From 55-13 sp037190145 (GTDB lineage Bacteria; Armatimonadota; Fimbriimonadia; Fimbriimonadales; Fimbriimonadaceae), in NCBI GenBank assembly GCA_037190145.1, contig JBBCJU010000006.1, positions 372,001 through 436,000 of the forward strand: DNA of 64,000 bases, read 5' to 3'. Below are positions 8,598 to 16,729 of the stretch, piece after piece; positions within the stretch are counted from its first letter, which is position 1, and every line of letters begins with the position of its first letter. The notes under the pieces were generated by a model that did not search any database, was not told the origin of the DNA, and worked only from the letters and a program-made list of their open reading frames with translations. A program made the translations under genes and the position numbers.

Positions 8598-9867
8598 GAC
8601 TCCATGATAGGGCACCCGCGGTGCCATCGGAACTTTCCCAGAGAGTTCTAGCAAAGTTATCGGCAATATCCCGTGCTTTTGCGGATGAGCAAGTGAAATG
8701 GTTTAGCAAAACGCTCATGATATGCTCCTTTCCATCTTTGGCCTTCACATATCCGCTAAGGCTAACCACCATATCTAGGGTCCCGGTTTTGCCTTGAAAC
8801 TCCACGTCTTTTAGACGATTTTTTAGGGTTCCGTTTAGGGGAGACACAAGACTCGCTTTCCAAATGTCGGCTGTAGGTTGCTCTGCTGACCACTTCAGCA
8901 ATTTTGCAATTCCCCGGCTAGTCACCAGATTGTGCCGACTCAGACCGCTTCCGTCATAGATCCGTAAGTCTTCAGGTTGAACGCCTACGGTCTCAGTCAG
9001 GAACTTTGTGACCCGGGCACGAGCCAAGTCATAAGGCTTTTGGGCAATGCTCCCTTCCTTTCCTGCGGCCATGAGCAAGAGCTTCTCTGCCATGATGTTG
9101 TCGCTTTTCACCAAACAAGCTTTAAGTATCTCAGGGAGTGGCTGGCCCTTCACCACTAAGTCTGCTGGACGATCGGGAACCGATTGGGTCGTGTAGAACT
9201 TGGAGCCTAATACCATAGCGGCGCTTTCATCTGCGCTCGGGAGCGCCAGAGTATCGAGACGTGTTCGCTTCGCAGGAAGGTTGCGTCCAACTCGAATCCG
9301 CTTCCGAATAGGGTCGTAGCGAGATGCTCCGGCGGGAAGAGCAGGATCAAAACTAATCTTGACCCCAAAGTTTGCCGGAAGCAAAAACGCTTTACCACGC
9401 TCAGCCCAAAGCTCAAAGGCCGCTTGGTCAAAACAGAAGGCCGAGACGGGCGATGCATATCGGTTTGGCAAATCGTCCAACTCCCAAGACTCTGGAATTC
9501 CAACTCTGTAAGCTTGTTTAACGTATACGGGCAACTTGCCCGTAAGTTTGAGCTTCTTCTTTGCGATATCCAATTGAGAGTAGGTTAAGGAAGGGTCGCC
9601 TGTAGCTTCTACCACGACTCGATTCTTTTCCTTCCATATCCTTGTTTGCGGGATGTAATCAGCACCTAACGTGTGTAACGCATAGGCGCAAGAGATCAGC
9701 TTTTGATTACTGGCAGGCATCACTCGCAGTGCAGAGTTACGCTCGTACAGAACATTGCCGCTTAGATCGGTAATAATTGCTCCCATAACAGCCCCTCTCA
9801 TGTCAGGAGAATCTAGAACGGAGTCTAGTTGGGCGCTAATAGCCAGGAATGCAATCGTGGAAAGCAT
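8482..9867 (-). CDS. dacB: D-alanyl-D-alanine carboxypeptidase/endopeptidase, PBP4 (S13) family
   Basis: The 461-residue frame has all three penicillin-binding motifs of the S13 family: SxxK in ASNQKL (Ser53-Lys56), SxN in VKSDNIMAEKLL (near 262), and KTG in FQGKTGTLD (near 365). The large insert between SxxK and SxN is typical. The enzyme trims or cleaves D-Ala peptide cross-links in the periplasm. The first residues form a short signal-like stretch (MLSTIAFLAISAQ). The last 60 or so residues, after FARTLWE, do not look like the family and overlap the next gene. A one-base insertion near 8629 would instead end the protein at a TGA that overlaps the next ATG. Confidence 0.9.
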   Translation of the reverse strand: MLSTIAFLAISAQLDSVLDSPDMRGAVMGAIITDLSGNVLYERNSALRVMPASNQKLISCAYALHTLGADYIPQTRIWKEKNRVVVEATGDPSLTYSQLDIAKKKLKLTGKLPVYVKQAYRVGIPESWELDDLPNRYASPVSAFCFDQAAFELWAERGKAFLLPANFGVKISFDPALPAGASRYDPIRKRIRVGRNLPAKRTRLDTLALPSADESAAMVLGSKFYTTQSVPDRPADLVVKGQPLPEILKACLVKSDNIMAEKLLLMAAGKEGSIAQKPYDLARARVTKFLTETVGVQPEDLRIYDGSGLSRHNLVTSRGIAKLLKWSAEQPTADIWKASLVSPLNGTLKNRLKDVEFQGKTGTLDMVVSLSGYVKAKDGKEHIMSVLLNHFTCSSAKARDIADNFARTLWESSDGTAGALSWSHEDSSCGTFPSHLSSFGHRFAGFNHNSGIACAGSNSRT

Positions 9868-9891
9868 TCCCTATTGTGGAAACATGGGGCT

Positions 9892-10875
9892 TCAGGTTGC
9901 AAACATTGGCAATCTTTCTTTTGGTTCGTTTCCTCTCAAATAGGCTTCCAAGGCTTTGGAGTATTGCAGCAGTAATCCCTTGTGTGTGGCTCTAAAGAAA
10001 TGAGAGTCCAACAGATTCCATCCACTCATGATGGTGCAGTTTGCATAATCGTTGGCGATACGCTTACTTCCCGCTGATGGGTAAACCGTAATCTCTCCAC
10101 CCAAGACAGATTCGCCATTCCAAAAGAAGTCGTACCTCGCAAAGTCGACTCCTTCACTCAACTGACTGGCCCAGTTTTGAGCAACCTCTAGAGGAGAAGT
10201 AATATCAATACCGTGCGGAAGCTGGGGTATCGGAGCATCCGTCTTATCATAGGGGCCAAACATTGGGCTGCCGTTCACATCAAAGTGAGCCCACCACCTT
10301 TTTGATGTTTTGTTATGGCCAATTACTGAGCTCATAAGGATTCTTCCGTTTGATGCTCGGACATGAAACTCAATTAGGTCCTTGCTCGCATCACCAATTG
10401 CGCCTTCTAGAAACAGCTTAGGCGAAATAGCCGAGTAAGCCCATTCACCATGGCGTTGGCCCCAAGTGCGACTTAACCATCGAGATGCGATTTTGGACAT
10501 CTCGCTCCGGTTATAGCATCCATTGCGGATTTCATAATTGAACTTGCAGCCGTGGTTTGCTTTTAGGAAGACATCTCCCATAAGAAGATCTTCAGGAATT
10601 TCGTCTACGGATTGGCCAATCCATAGAACTGGTGCTAAAGGAAGATTAGGGCAATGATTCTGGATATATTCTTTTGCTCCCAGTTTGTCTGCAAAAACCG
10701 GAAAGAAGGGATTTCGATCAAAGACCTTACGCCAAATCATCCTTTCTGTGTAGTTAAAAGGCTTTGCTACGTTTGGCCAAGCACCCATCCACCTTCGATA
10801 CCTACGAATTAAGTTGGGTCGCAGAGCATACACAAGTGAGTTAACTGTCCGAAAAACCTGAGTAGCGGTTTCCAT
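9892..10875 (-). CDS. TupA-like ATP-grasp protein (copy 2)
   Basis: This 327-residue protein matches the TupA-like ATP-grasp family found in polysaccharide and teichuronopeptide loci. Typical features are NYTERMIWRKVFDRNPFF (near residue 41), FADKLGAKEYI, the nucleotide-binding region VFLKANHGCKFNYEI (near 103), and the C-terminal DFFWNGESVLGGEITVYPSAG with acidic and Tyr/Pro residues. Family members are thought to ligate acidic groups during envelope polymer synthesis; the substrate is unknown. It lies 80 bases after a clear paralogue. The start ATG follows a GGGAGG run at close spacing. Confidence 0.82.
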   Translation of the reverse strand: METATQVFRTVNSLVYALRPNLIRRYRRWMGAWPNVAKPFNYTERMIWRKVFDRNPFFPVFADKLGAKEYIQNHCPNLPLAPVLWIGQSVDEIPEDLLMGDVFLKANHGCKFNYEIRNGCYNRSEMSKIASRWLSRTWGQRHGEWAYSAISPKLFLEGAIGDASKDLIEFHVRASNGRILMSSVIGHNKTSKRWWAHFDVNGSPMFGPYDKTDAPIPQLPHGIDITSPLEVAQNWASQLSEGVDFARYDFFWNGESVLGGEITVYPSAGSKRIANDYANCTIMSGWNLLDSHFFRATHKGLLLQYSKALEAYLRGNEPKERLPMFAT

Positions 10876-10926
10876 AGCCTCCCTAACCGACGCATCTTAG
10901 CAGAAAGCAGTTCGAAGGTGTAGCAA

Positions 10927-10940
10927 AGTTTAGCTAAACT
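10927..10940. repeat. 14-base perfect palindrome between the two ATP-grasp genes
   Basis: AGTTTAGCTAAACT reads the same on both strands and lies 52 bases before the start of the downstream ATP-grasp gene. Palindromes of this size can bind dimeric regulators, but it is short and AT-rich. Confidence 0.35.
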
Positions 10941-10956
10941 CCAAACTGAGAAAAGA

Positions 10957-11913
10957 CTAAAACACCTGATTTTGTAAGTATGCGGAAAGAGCCTTTGAGT
11001 ATCGCTCTCGGAACCCCACATGTTTTGTGCGTATGAAGTAGGCGTATGTCATGTCCCATCCTGAAACAAGCATTTTATGAACGCATGGGTGCGTAGCTTT
11101 CTTGCTGCCCGCAGCTGGATACACCGTGATCTCGCCAGCATACAGCTGTGAGCAATTCCAGTGGAAATCAAAACGAGCAAAGTCTAGACCTATGCTTAAT
11201 CTTGAAGCGAATCTCATTGCTTCGTTGAAGGCATCAGAGATATCTACATGGGCGGGTATTTGTCTAGCCATGAGACCGGGTGGGTCGTGAAGACCATTGG
11301 TAGGAAATCCATGAGGGTCTAGATAAGCCGTCCATTCTCCCGGAAGTTTGCTTTTCCCAGTTACAGATCCTAGAATCACGCGGCCGTTACTGCATCGAAG
11401 GTTAATCTCCAGTAAGTTATCTTGAGCGCAACCTACTGCCTGTTCTACAAACAACGTTGGAATCACCTGGGAATAACCCCATTCCATCTGCTTTCGCCCC
11501 CATTGGAGCCTCAGCCAAGAGTTTGCAACGTGGTTAAGATTGTTTCTATCGAAGCTTCCTCTGATCTCATAGTTGAAGTTACAGCCATGATTTGCCTTTA
11601 CGAACACTTCATCGTTTAGGATTGAATCGGGAATGTCTCTCGCGTCTGCCCCACGCCAAAGGGTCCTAGGAATGCTCAAGCCTGGACAAATGGATTCAAT
11701 GAAGTCCTTAGTGGCGAGTTTGTCGCAGAAAGTGATGAATAGTGGATTTCGATCAATCAACTTCCGCCATATCATGCGTTCGTTATAGTTGTGTGGGCAT
11801 GCAATATCAGGAAAATATCCTATGTACCTTCGATAACTACGTAACAGATTTGGATAAGAGAAGTAGAGCTGTAAGTTGACCGCAGCAAAAACTCGGTTAG
11901 GAGTTAGTAGCAT
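10957..11913 (-). CDS. TupA-like ATP-grasp protein (copy 1)
   Basis: This 318-residue paralogue of the next gene shares the same order of motifs: NYNERMIWRKLIDRNPLF, FCDKLATKDFI, VFVKANHGCNFNYEI, and DFHWNCSQLYAGEITVYPAAG. The two copies look similar over their full length, so a tandem duplication followed by divergence is likely. Function is inferred from the family as ATP-dependent ligation in envelope polysaccharide synthesis. The start at 11913 lacks a clear Shine-Dalgarno site. Confidence 0.82.
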   Translation of the reverse strand: MLLTPNRVFAAVNLQLYFSYPNLLRSYRRYIGYFPDIACPHNYNERMIWRKLIDRNPLFITFCDKLATKDFIESICPGLSIPRTLWRGADARDIPDSILNDEVFVKANHGCNFNYEIRGSFDRNNLNHVANSWLRLQWGRKQMEWGYSQVIPTLFVEQAVGCAQDNLLEINLRCSNGRVILGSVTGKSKLPGEWTAYLDPHGFPTNGLHDPPGLMARQIPAHVDISDAFNEAMRFASRLSIGLDFARFDFHWNCSQLYAGEITVYPAAGSKKATHPCVHKMLVSGWDMTYAYFIRTKHVGFRERYSKALSAYLQNQVF

Positions 11914-11950
11914 GAGGTCATAAGGTACCCAGATAAAGGCTTCCTAATAA

Positions 11951-12949
11951 CTACAATTCTTCAGGAAATACAGGTTCGGGGTGGTGATCAATTCCGCCGG
12001 CTTTAATATCCAGTCCCATTTGCCGGGCAAACTCACGCAATATTGGCTCGGGATCTTCTTCCGCTACTTCTCTTAAAGCGAGAAGAACTCCTTGCTTCAA
12101 TTCCGGTTGCCATTCCACTACATGGAATAAACCATGAATTGCACTTCGGCGCCCTACCTTACTGGGAGCATTCAAACACTCTAGAAGAACTGGACCGCCA
12201 TGCTTGTGCGGAAGGTGACCTCCTAAGACAACTCCCGCTTTATAGATCGTCCTCGCGTAGTCATCTTCAGCATCCCAAATCAGGTCGCGCATGGCTTGTA
12301 CTGCGGCCGTCTCTTCTTCGTCATGGCGACAGAAACTAGGAAGATCCTCAAACAAGTCTAGGACGCACCATTGAGCTGAACGGCGGTAAGGGTGGCGACG
12401 ATCATTCAAAATTGCGACTAGCGCGGGAGTAAAAATGCGTTGGCTGGCGTGAGTCTCGATCTCCGTGCGGGCTTCGTTCGCGATGTCTCGATCCTTACAG
12501 TAGAGAAGCTTGATTAGGTCGGAAGGGGAGAGGTCTCGGAAGTGTCCAATAAAGCGCCCAGATTGTCCCCGACACTCGTTAATCATCACCTGTCGATTCA
12601 GGAGTGGAGCTGAGCTTTCACGAAGCTTCAAAAGCATTAAGTCCAGAGTGTCGCCCCGATCCTCATGCCAAAGCTCATCGCACCTTCCAAAGACGCCATA
12701 TGGCGTGGTTGCGACCTTTACTTGAAACGTCTCACCGTGTGACTCAAAGCTGGATGTACCTGTCCAGTCAGAGGCCAAAACGTGATACTCATAACTAATA
12801 GGGTGTGGGGGCCAATGAAACTTGACCCTGTGATTTGGGCGAATAGCTTCAGTATTGCCGCCATTCTTGGACACGGACTCATCAATGAACCGCTCCAGAT
12901 CACGAAGGATTTGAAGGGAAGTCTCATCAACCTGACCAGCCGCTGCCAT
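11951..12949 (-). CDS. HEAT-like repeat protein, unknown function
   Basis: The protein has about 332 residues from the ATG at 12949 (a GTG at 12955 is also possible). The first 130 residues look like a small mixed domain (FHWPPHPISYEYHVLASDW, with a GRCDELWHE block). The rest is helical with repeated Arg/Ala-rich turns typical of HEAT repeats, such as RRSAQWCVLDLFEDL and GRRSAIHGLFHVVEW. HEAT-like arrays bind proteins; no catalytic motif is seen. It is soluble, with no signal peptide. Confidence 0.7.
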   Translation of the reverse strand: MAAAGQVDETSLQILRDLERFIDESVSKNGGNTEAIRPNHRVKFHWPPHPISYEYHVLASDWTGTSSFESHGETFQVKVATTPYGVFGRCDELWHEDRGDTLDLMLLKLRESSAPLLNRQVMINECRGQSGRFIGHFRDLSPSDLIKLLYCKDRDIANEARTEIETHASQRIFTPALVAILNDRRHPYRRSAQWCVLDLFEDLPSFCRHDEEETAAVQAMRDLIWDAEDDYARTIYKAGVVLGGHLPHKHGGPVLLECLNAPSKVGRRSAIHGLFHVVEWQPELKQGVLLALREVAEEDPEPILREFARQMGLDIKAGGIDHHPEPVFPEEL

Positions 12950-12955
12950 CCCCAC

Positions 12956-13222
12956 TAGTTTAGCCTCAACACGGGATCGGACGTCGTTAAAGTTGAGTTT
13001 GTCCGAGTTATCACCAATGGCTAATCCATGCTTTGTGTATAGACAGCCTTGATCACTTCATCTAGAGTGCTTTGCCCTAGTTGATGAAGAGGAATTCTAC
13101 AACTATAAGGTTGTCAACCAAACAGGAATTGGTCGACGCACTAACTTCAATCTGGATAGAGTCCAAAACGAGCATTTTTCGCGAACTGGGTGTGCCTGTA
13201 GTCGATGGCTTAAGCATATGCC
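12956..13222. other. Intergenic region without a supported gene
   Basis: About 270 bases upstream of the HEAT-like gene. Short ORFs exist on both strands, but they lack ribosome-binding sites and run into the terminator at 13222-13257. I see no RNA gene in it. Confidence 0.5.
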
Positions 13223-13257
13223 AAAAAGACGGCAGACACTTTGCAGTGTCTGCCGTC
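13222..13257 (-). terminator. Strong terminator of the pseudopilin operon
   Basis: A perfect 13-bp stem (GACGGCAGACACT/AGTGTCTGCCGTC, 13228-13257) with a 4-base loop is followed on the minus strand by TTTTT. It lies 11 bases past the lipoprotein stop codon. Confidence 0.93.
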
Positions 13258-13268
13258 TTCATTTACCT

Positions 13269-13469
13269 TTAGCCTCCTACGGCCGTAGGTCCTCCTGCTG
13301 GTGCTTGTCCAGCGGGAGCTTCGCCTTGAGCTGGCATTTTGCCTTGCTCTTCCACGCCCTTAAGCATGGCTTTCACCTCAGGATCGTTTGTAGCATCACG
13401 AGGACCATCCCCGCAACCAATCATTGTTGCTCCTACTAATACGCATAGGATTAACAAGCTCTTTTTCAT
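13269..13469 (-). CDS. Small lipoprotein (66 aa), pseudopilin operon
   Basis: MKKSLLILCVLVGATMIGC is a lipoprotein signal with the lipobox MIGC (Cys19). The mature part is 48 residues, with DPEVKAMLKGVEEQGKM and then a Gly/Pro/Ala-rich tail. Its ATG overlaps the TAA of the pseudopilin gene by one base (TAATG), so translation is probably coupled. Small lipoproteins of this design often follow prepilin-like genes in this phylum; that is recalled knowledge, not tested here. Confidence 0.82.
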   Translation of the reverse strand: MKKSLLILCVLVGATMIGCGDGPRDATNDPEVKAMLKGVEEQGKMPAQGEAPAGQAPAGGPTAVGG

Positions 13470-14311
13470 TAAGGAGTCCTGTCCGTAAGAGGGAAGTTTG
13501 TTCGCTCAGTACCCCATCCTGGGAAGTACAGATAATGACTACTCGTTGGGTTCTCTGCGCATCGATTCTTACCAGGAGCATCGTTTGCATCGCCGAGTTC
13601 TGTGAATCCAAACTGACCCCAGGTCACGGTATTGAACTTCTTGAACTTGACGTGACCGTCAGCCCATCCGATGTTCGAACCACCTTGGAATGTTCGATCA
13701 TTACCATCTGTCTCATTGCACCACCACTGGAAAGCAAAACCTTGCTGATTTGCAGCAGATCCAGCCACATAGAAGTGTGGGTTTGTGTAAGAGTGACGAT
13801 GGGTTAGCTTGTGGCTTCGGAACAATACCAGATCAGCAGGATTCTTTAGATTGCTCTGGCTGTTGAACTGGGTGACGGCGTTCATGATGTAGTTGGTCTT
13901 GCCTTGACCAGTTGTTCCGTCCCAAAGAGCGCCATTTCCGGAAACCCTACCTGGTGAAGCTGGACTCACCATGATATCAAAGTTCTTTGTATATGGCTGA
14001 ATATCTCTAGCCCACACTGGCATACCATTGAGCGAAGAATCCATGTACCCTAGAGGGCGACCATTGCCCCAGTTGCTTTGACCGCCGCCGCCAGATGCTG
14101 GTGCAGGCTGACCGGCAAACAAGTCATCGTAGTCTGCGCAGTACATCAGCTGAGCAGTTAACAATTGCTTGACATTGCTTAAGTCAGAAGCTTTCTTAGC
14201 AGAGGCTTTAGCTTGAGCGAAAACGGGGAACAGAATTGCAGCAAGAATCGCGATAATTGCGATAACGACTAAAAGTTCAATGAGGGTGAACGCCCTCGTT
14301 CGATGATTCAT
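13469..14311 (-). CDS. Prepilin-type N-terminal cleavage/methylation protein (pseudopilin)
   Basis: The 280-residue protein starts with a type IV prepilin leader: short basic MNHRTRA, then FTLIELLVVIAIIAILAAIL with the Glu at +5 after cleavage. The helix continues to ADYDD. A C-terminal GWADGHVKFKKFNTV block corresponds to the H-X9-DG region of the DUF1559-like pseudopilins common in Planctomycetota and Armatimonadota. A prepilin peptidase would process it in the inner membrane. Its ATG overlaps the TGA of the regulator gene (ATGA), so the two are translationally coupled. Confidence 0.92.
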   Translation of the reverse strand: MNHRTRAFTLIELLVVIAIIAILAAILFPVFAQAKASAKKASDLSNVKQLLTAQLMYCADYDDLFAGQPAPASGGGGQSNWGNGRPLGYMDSSLNGMPVWARDIQPYTKNFDIMVSPASPGRVSGNGALWDGTTGQGKTNYIMNAVTQFNSQSNLKNPADLVLFRSHKLTHRHSYTNPHFYVAGSAANQQGFAFQWWCNETDGNDRTFQGGSNIGWADGHVKFKKFNTVTWGQFGFTELGDANDAPGKNRCAENPTSSHYLYFPGWGTERTNFPLTDRTP

Positions 14312-15468
14312 ATTGACCTCGTTATATTTTTGTGAGAGATACTTTGATCTAGAGCAACAGCAGATCCACGCTCAACAAGTGTTCCTTCGACAAGAATTTG
14401 TCTAGGCACCTGGGCCTTGGCATCATCTATCTTTTCTAGTAAGTGACCGACAGCAACCTGTCCAATCACATCAAAGTGCTGGCAAATAGTCGTTAAATGT
14501 CCTCCGGAAGGAACCCATCGTAGCGACCAGTCGAATCCCATAAGGGATAAATCGTGTGGCACTGTCCATCCTAATAGAGATGCAGCATCATTTAGGTGAA
14601 GTGCGGCTTGATCATTTACACAAAAGAGTGCGGTCGGTTGATCAATTTTGTGTTGTAGCTTCTTGATAATCGCTATCGCTTGCTCTGAGGCATCTGAACC
14701 AATTCCGGAAGGAATGGTGTTTTCCGAAAGTGGATAGGGACGTAAACCCGCCTCCAGCATTGCTAAACAATAACCGTCGTATCGATCGCGAACGCTAGAG
14801 GCATCATCTGTGTTTCCCACCATAGCAACCCGGCGATGGCCAAGCTTAAGTAAATGCTGTACGGCCTGTTTGGCTGCTTGAACGTTATTGGTCCCGACTA
14901 GGTCAAATTTACGGTTAGCACAAGGATCACGGTCCACAAAAACAAGGGGATAGCCGGTCTCAAAAAGCTTGTCGTACGCTCCTGCCGTATCCATGCCACT
15001 CGGCAGAATGATTGCCCCAGCAATTGAAGTTGTTTGCTGGAGTGTCTTAAGAAAGGGAAGCTCTGACAGATCGTTCGGGCCAACCGGACAGCCCATAACA
15101 ACGGAGTAATTAAACTTTGCTAGAGCCTCGCGGATGCCTTGGAGAATAGCAGCAGCACCTGGGGCTTCTAAGCTTTGGGGAATCCAAACGCCAATTTGGT
15201 TTCGACCAGACTTGGCGTGCATTGTGTGTCCTTGTGTCTTTCTGCGTATTGTGGGGCGGCAGTTAGGCATTCTGTCCAGAAGTCCCTTGTGCTCCAAATC
15301 TTGGATAGCCTGCTTAACAACAGCCCTGCTGACACCATATTTAATCGCTAATTCGCGTTCTGTGGGAAGTTTTTCGCCTTCCTTCCAAGCTCCTGCCTTA
15401 ATGCTTGTGGCAATCGTTGAAAAAATGTGATTGATCTGCAGTTCTCTATTGGAAAGATTTTCGTTCAT
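14308..15468 (-). CDS. GntR-type regulator with LacI-like sugar-binding domain
   Basis: From the ATG at 15468 the protein has 386 residues. It has a GntR winged helix (about 1-70: GEKLPTERELAIKYGVSRAV, then VKQAIQDLEHKGLL). A periplasmic-binding-protein-like effector domain follows (about 85-375: NQIGVWIP, VFVDRDP, GHRRVAMVGN, ALFCVNDQAALHLNDAA, LSLMGFDW). This is the AraR-like layout, so it probably senses a sugar. A start at 15606 would add 46 residues that do not resemble the family. It is divergent from a sugar isomerase/epimerase-like gene and coupled to a pseudopilin gene. Confidence 0.88.
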   Translation of the reverse strand: MNENLSNRELQINHIFSTIATSIKAGAWKEGEKLPTERELAIKYGVSRAVVKQAIQDLEHKGLLDRMPNCRPTIRRKTQGHTMHAKSGRNQIGVWIPQSLEAPGAAAILQGIREALAKFNYSVVMGCPVGPNDLSELPFLKTLQQTTSIAGAIILPSGMDTAGAYDKLFETGYPLVFVDRDPCANRKFDLVGTNNVQAAKQAVQHLLKLGHRRVAMVGNTDDASSVRDRYDGYCLAMLEAGLRPYPLSENTIPSGIGSDASEQAIAIIKKLQHKIDQPTALFCVNDQAALHLNDAASLLGWTVPHDLSLMGFDWSLRWVPSGGHLTTICQHFDVIGQVAVGHLLEKIDDAKAQVPRQILVEGTLVERGSAVALDQSISHKNITRSI

Positions 15469-15481
15469 TGGACAAAGGGAA

Positions 15482-15510
15482 TTTGGATCAAACCAAAAGA
15501 AGATTTGGTT
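15482..15510. promoter_or_regulatory. Candidate operator between regulator and sugar isomerase genes
   Basis: A perfect dyad AACCAAA-N6-TTTGGTT lies at 15491-15510. A second, overlapping dyad TTTGG-N6-CCAAA lies at 15482-15497, and another GGTTTTGGTTT stretch follows about 25 bases on. The repeats sit in the 147-base divergent region right before the regulator start, as expected for an autoregulatory operator. This is inference from symmetry and position. Confidence 0.5.
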
Positions 15511-15615
15511 CAGTGTATCAAAGGTTTTGGTTTTTAGCAAGCGATGTTTGGAAAAAAGAAGATTGTTAGGCTTTGCTGATAGAAAGATGCTGAAGGAACT
15601 TGTCATGCTATAGGC

Positions 15616-16590
15616 ATGAGAATTGGTATCTTTACGGCACTATTCGGGGATAAGACCCGTGCCGAAACACTTGAGATAGTTAAAGCTGAGGGCATTCAGG
15701 CCGTGGAGTTTGGGGGCGGCGCGTACCCAGGGGCAGCACACCTAGAAATAGAGAAGCTCCTAGAGAGCAAGGAAGCGCGAGACGCTTTGCTCAAAGAGGT
15801 TGCAGATCATGGTCTGGTTATCTCGGCCATATCATGTCATGGCAACGCGCTGAGCCCGAACAAAGCGATGGCGGAAGAGCACCATCAAGCATTTGTAAAC
15901 TCGGTCAAACTTGCGTCTGCTTTGGGGATTGGGGTGGTCAATGGGTTTAGTGGATGCCCCGGAGACAGTCCTAATGCGACGCAACCAAACTGGGTGACTT
16001 GTGCTTGGCCTGATGAGTTCCGAGACATTTTGGATTGGCAATGGAAAGAGAAAGTTATTCCTTACTGGAAAGAGCAGAACGCTTTCTTGAAGCAACACAA
16101 TGTTAAATTCGCCATAGAGATGCACCCTGGTTTTGTCTGCTATTCCAACGACACACTTCTTAAACTGCGTGAGGCGGCTGGGGAACAGATTGGAGCTAAC
16201 TTTGATCCATCGCACTTGTGGTGGCAAGGAATTGATCCTATTGCGGCCGTGCGCGAGTTAGGTAGAGAAGGTGCGCTATTCCATGTCCACGCCAAAGACA
16301 CCAAGATTGACCCATACAATTCTGGCCGCAACGGAAATCTCGATACAAAGAGCTACGGCAAGATTGCGGAAAGGTCTTGGGTGTTCCGAAGCGTTGGCTA
16401 TGGTCACGGTCTCGATTGGTGGAAGGAATTCTGTTCCGAATTGCGAACTGTTGGCTATGACAACGTGCTTAGCATCGAACATGAGGATGGCCTGATGTCG
16501 CCCATGGAAGGTTTGAGGAAGGCGCTGAGTGTTCTAAAGGAAGCCGTTATCTTTGAAGATGCCGGCGAAATGTTCTGGGCCAGAGACTAA
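15616..16590 (+). CDS. Sugar phosphate isomerase/epimerase-like TIM-barrel protein
   Basis: The 324-residue protein belongs to the xylose-isomerase-like TIM-barrel family (AP endonuclease family 2 fold). Metal-site patterns are present: AVEFGGGAYPG (strand 2), AIEMHPGFVCY (Glu near residue 167), NFDPSHLWW (Asp/His near 197), LFHVHAKDTKID (near 220) and VLSIEHEDG near the end. Enzymes of this fold isomerise or epimerise sugars or inositols using a divalent metal. It faces the GntR/LacI-type regulator, so it is the likely controlled catabolic gene. Confidence 0.9.
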   Translation: MRIGIFTALFGDKTRAETLEIVKAEGIQAVEFGGGAYPGAAHLEIEKLLESKEARDALLKEVADHGLVISAISCHGNALSPNKAMAEEHHQAFVNSVKLASALGIGVVNGFSGCPGDSPNATQPNWVTCAWPDEFRDILDWQWKEKVIPYWKEQNAFLKQHNVKFAIEMHPGFVCYSNDTLLKLREAAGEQIGANFDPSHLWWQGIDPIAAVRELGREGALFHVHAKDTKIDPYNSGRNGNLDTKSYGKIAERSWVFRSVGYGHGLDWWKEFCSELRTVGYDNVLSIEHEDGLMSPMEGLRKALSVLKEAVIFEDAGEMFWARD

Positions 16591-16602
16591 TAACGAATGT
16601 GA

Positions 16603-16666
16603 ACTGTCGCTTGTGGCTTGTTGAGCTAGCTAGCCATGTCACGGGCGACAGTCCACAAACCACAAG
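16603..16666 (+). other. Interleaved inverted repeats (pseudoknot-like) before secDF
   Basis: Arm A ACTGTCGC (16603-16610) pairs with A' GCGACAGT (16645-16652). Arm B TTGTGGCTTGT (16611-16621) pairs with B' ACAAACCACAA (16655-16665) at 10 of 11 positions. The order A-B-A'-B' gives a pseudoknot topology, not a simple hairpin. It lies between the isomerase stop and the secDF start. Confidence 0.45.
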
Positions 16667-16729
16667 GCCCGCAGTTTGGAGCGGTATACTCCGCTAGTTA
16701 AGAAACGCCATAGGAGGCGTCCCACCGTT

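Noticed and set aside
13081..13272. 63-residue plus-strand ORF between the HEAT-like gene and the lipoprotein gene
   Set aside because: It has no ribosome-binding site, and its last third is the strong terminator hairpin.
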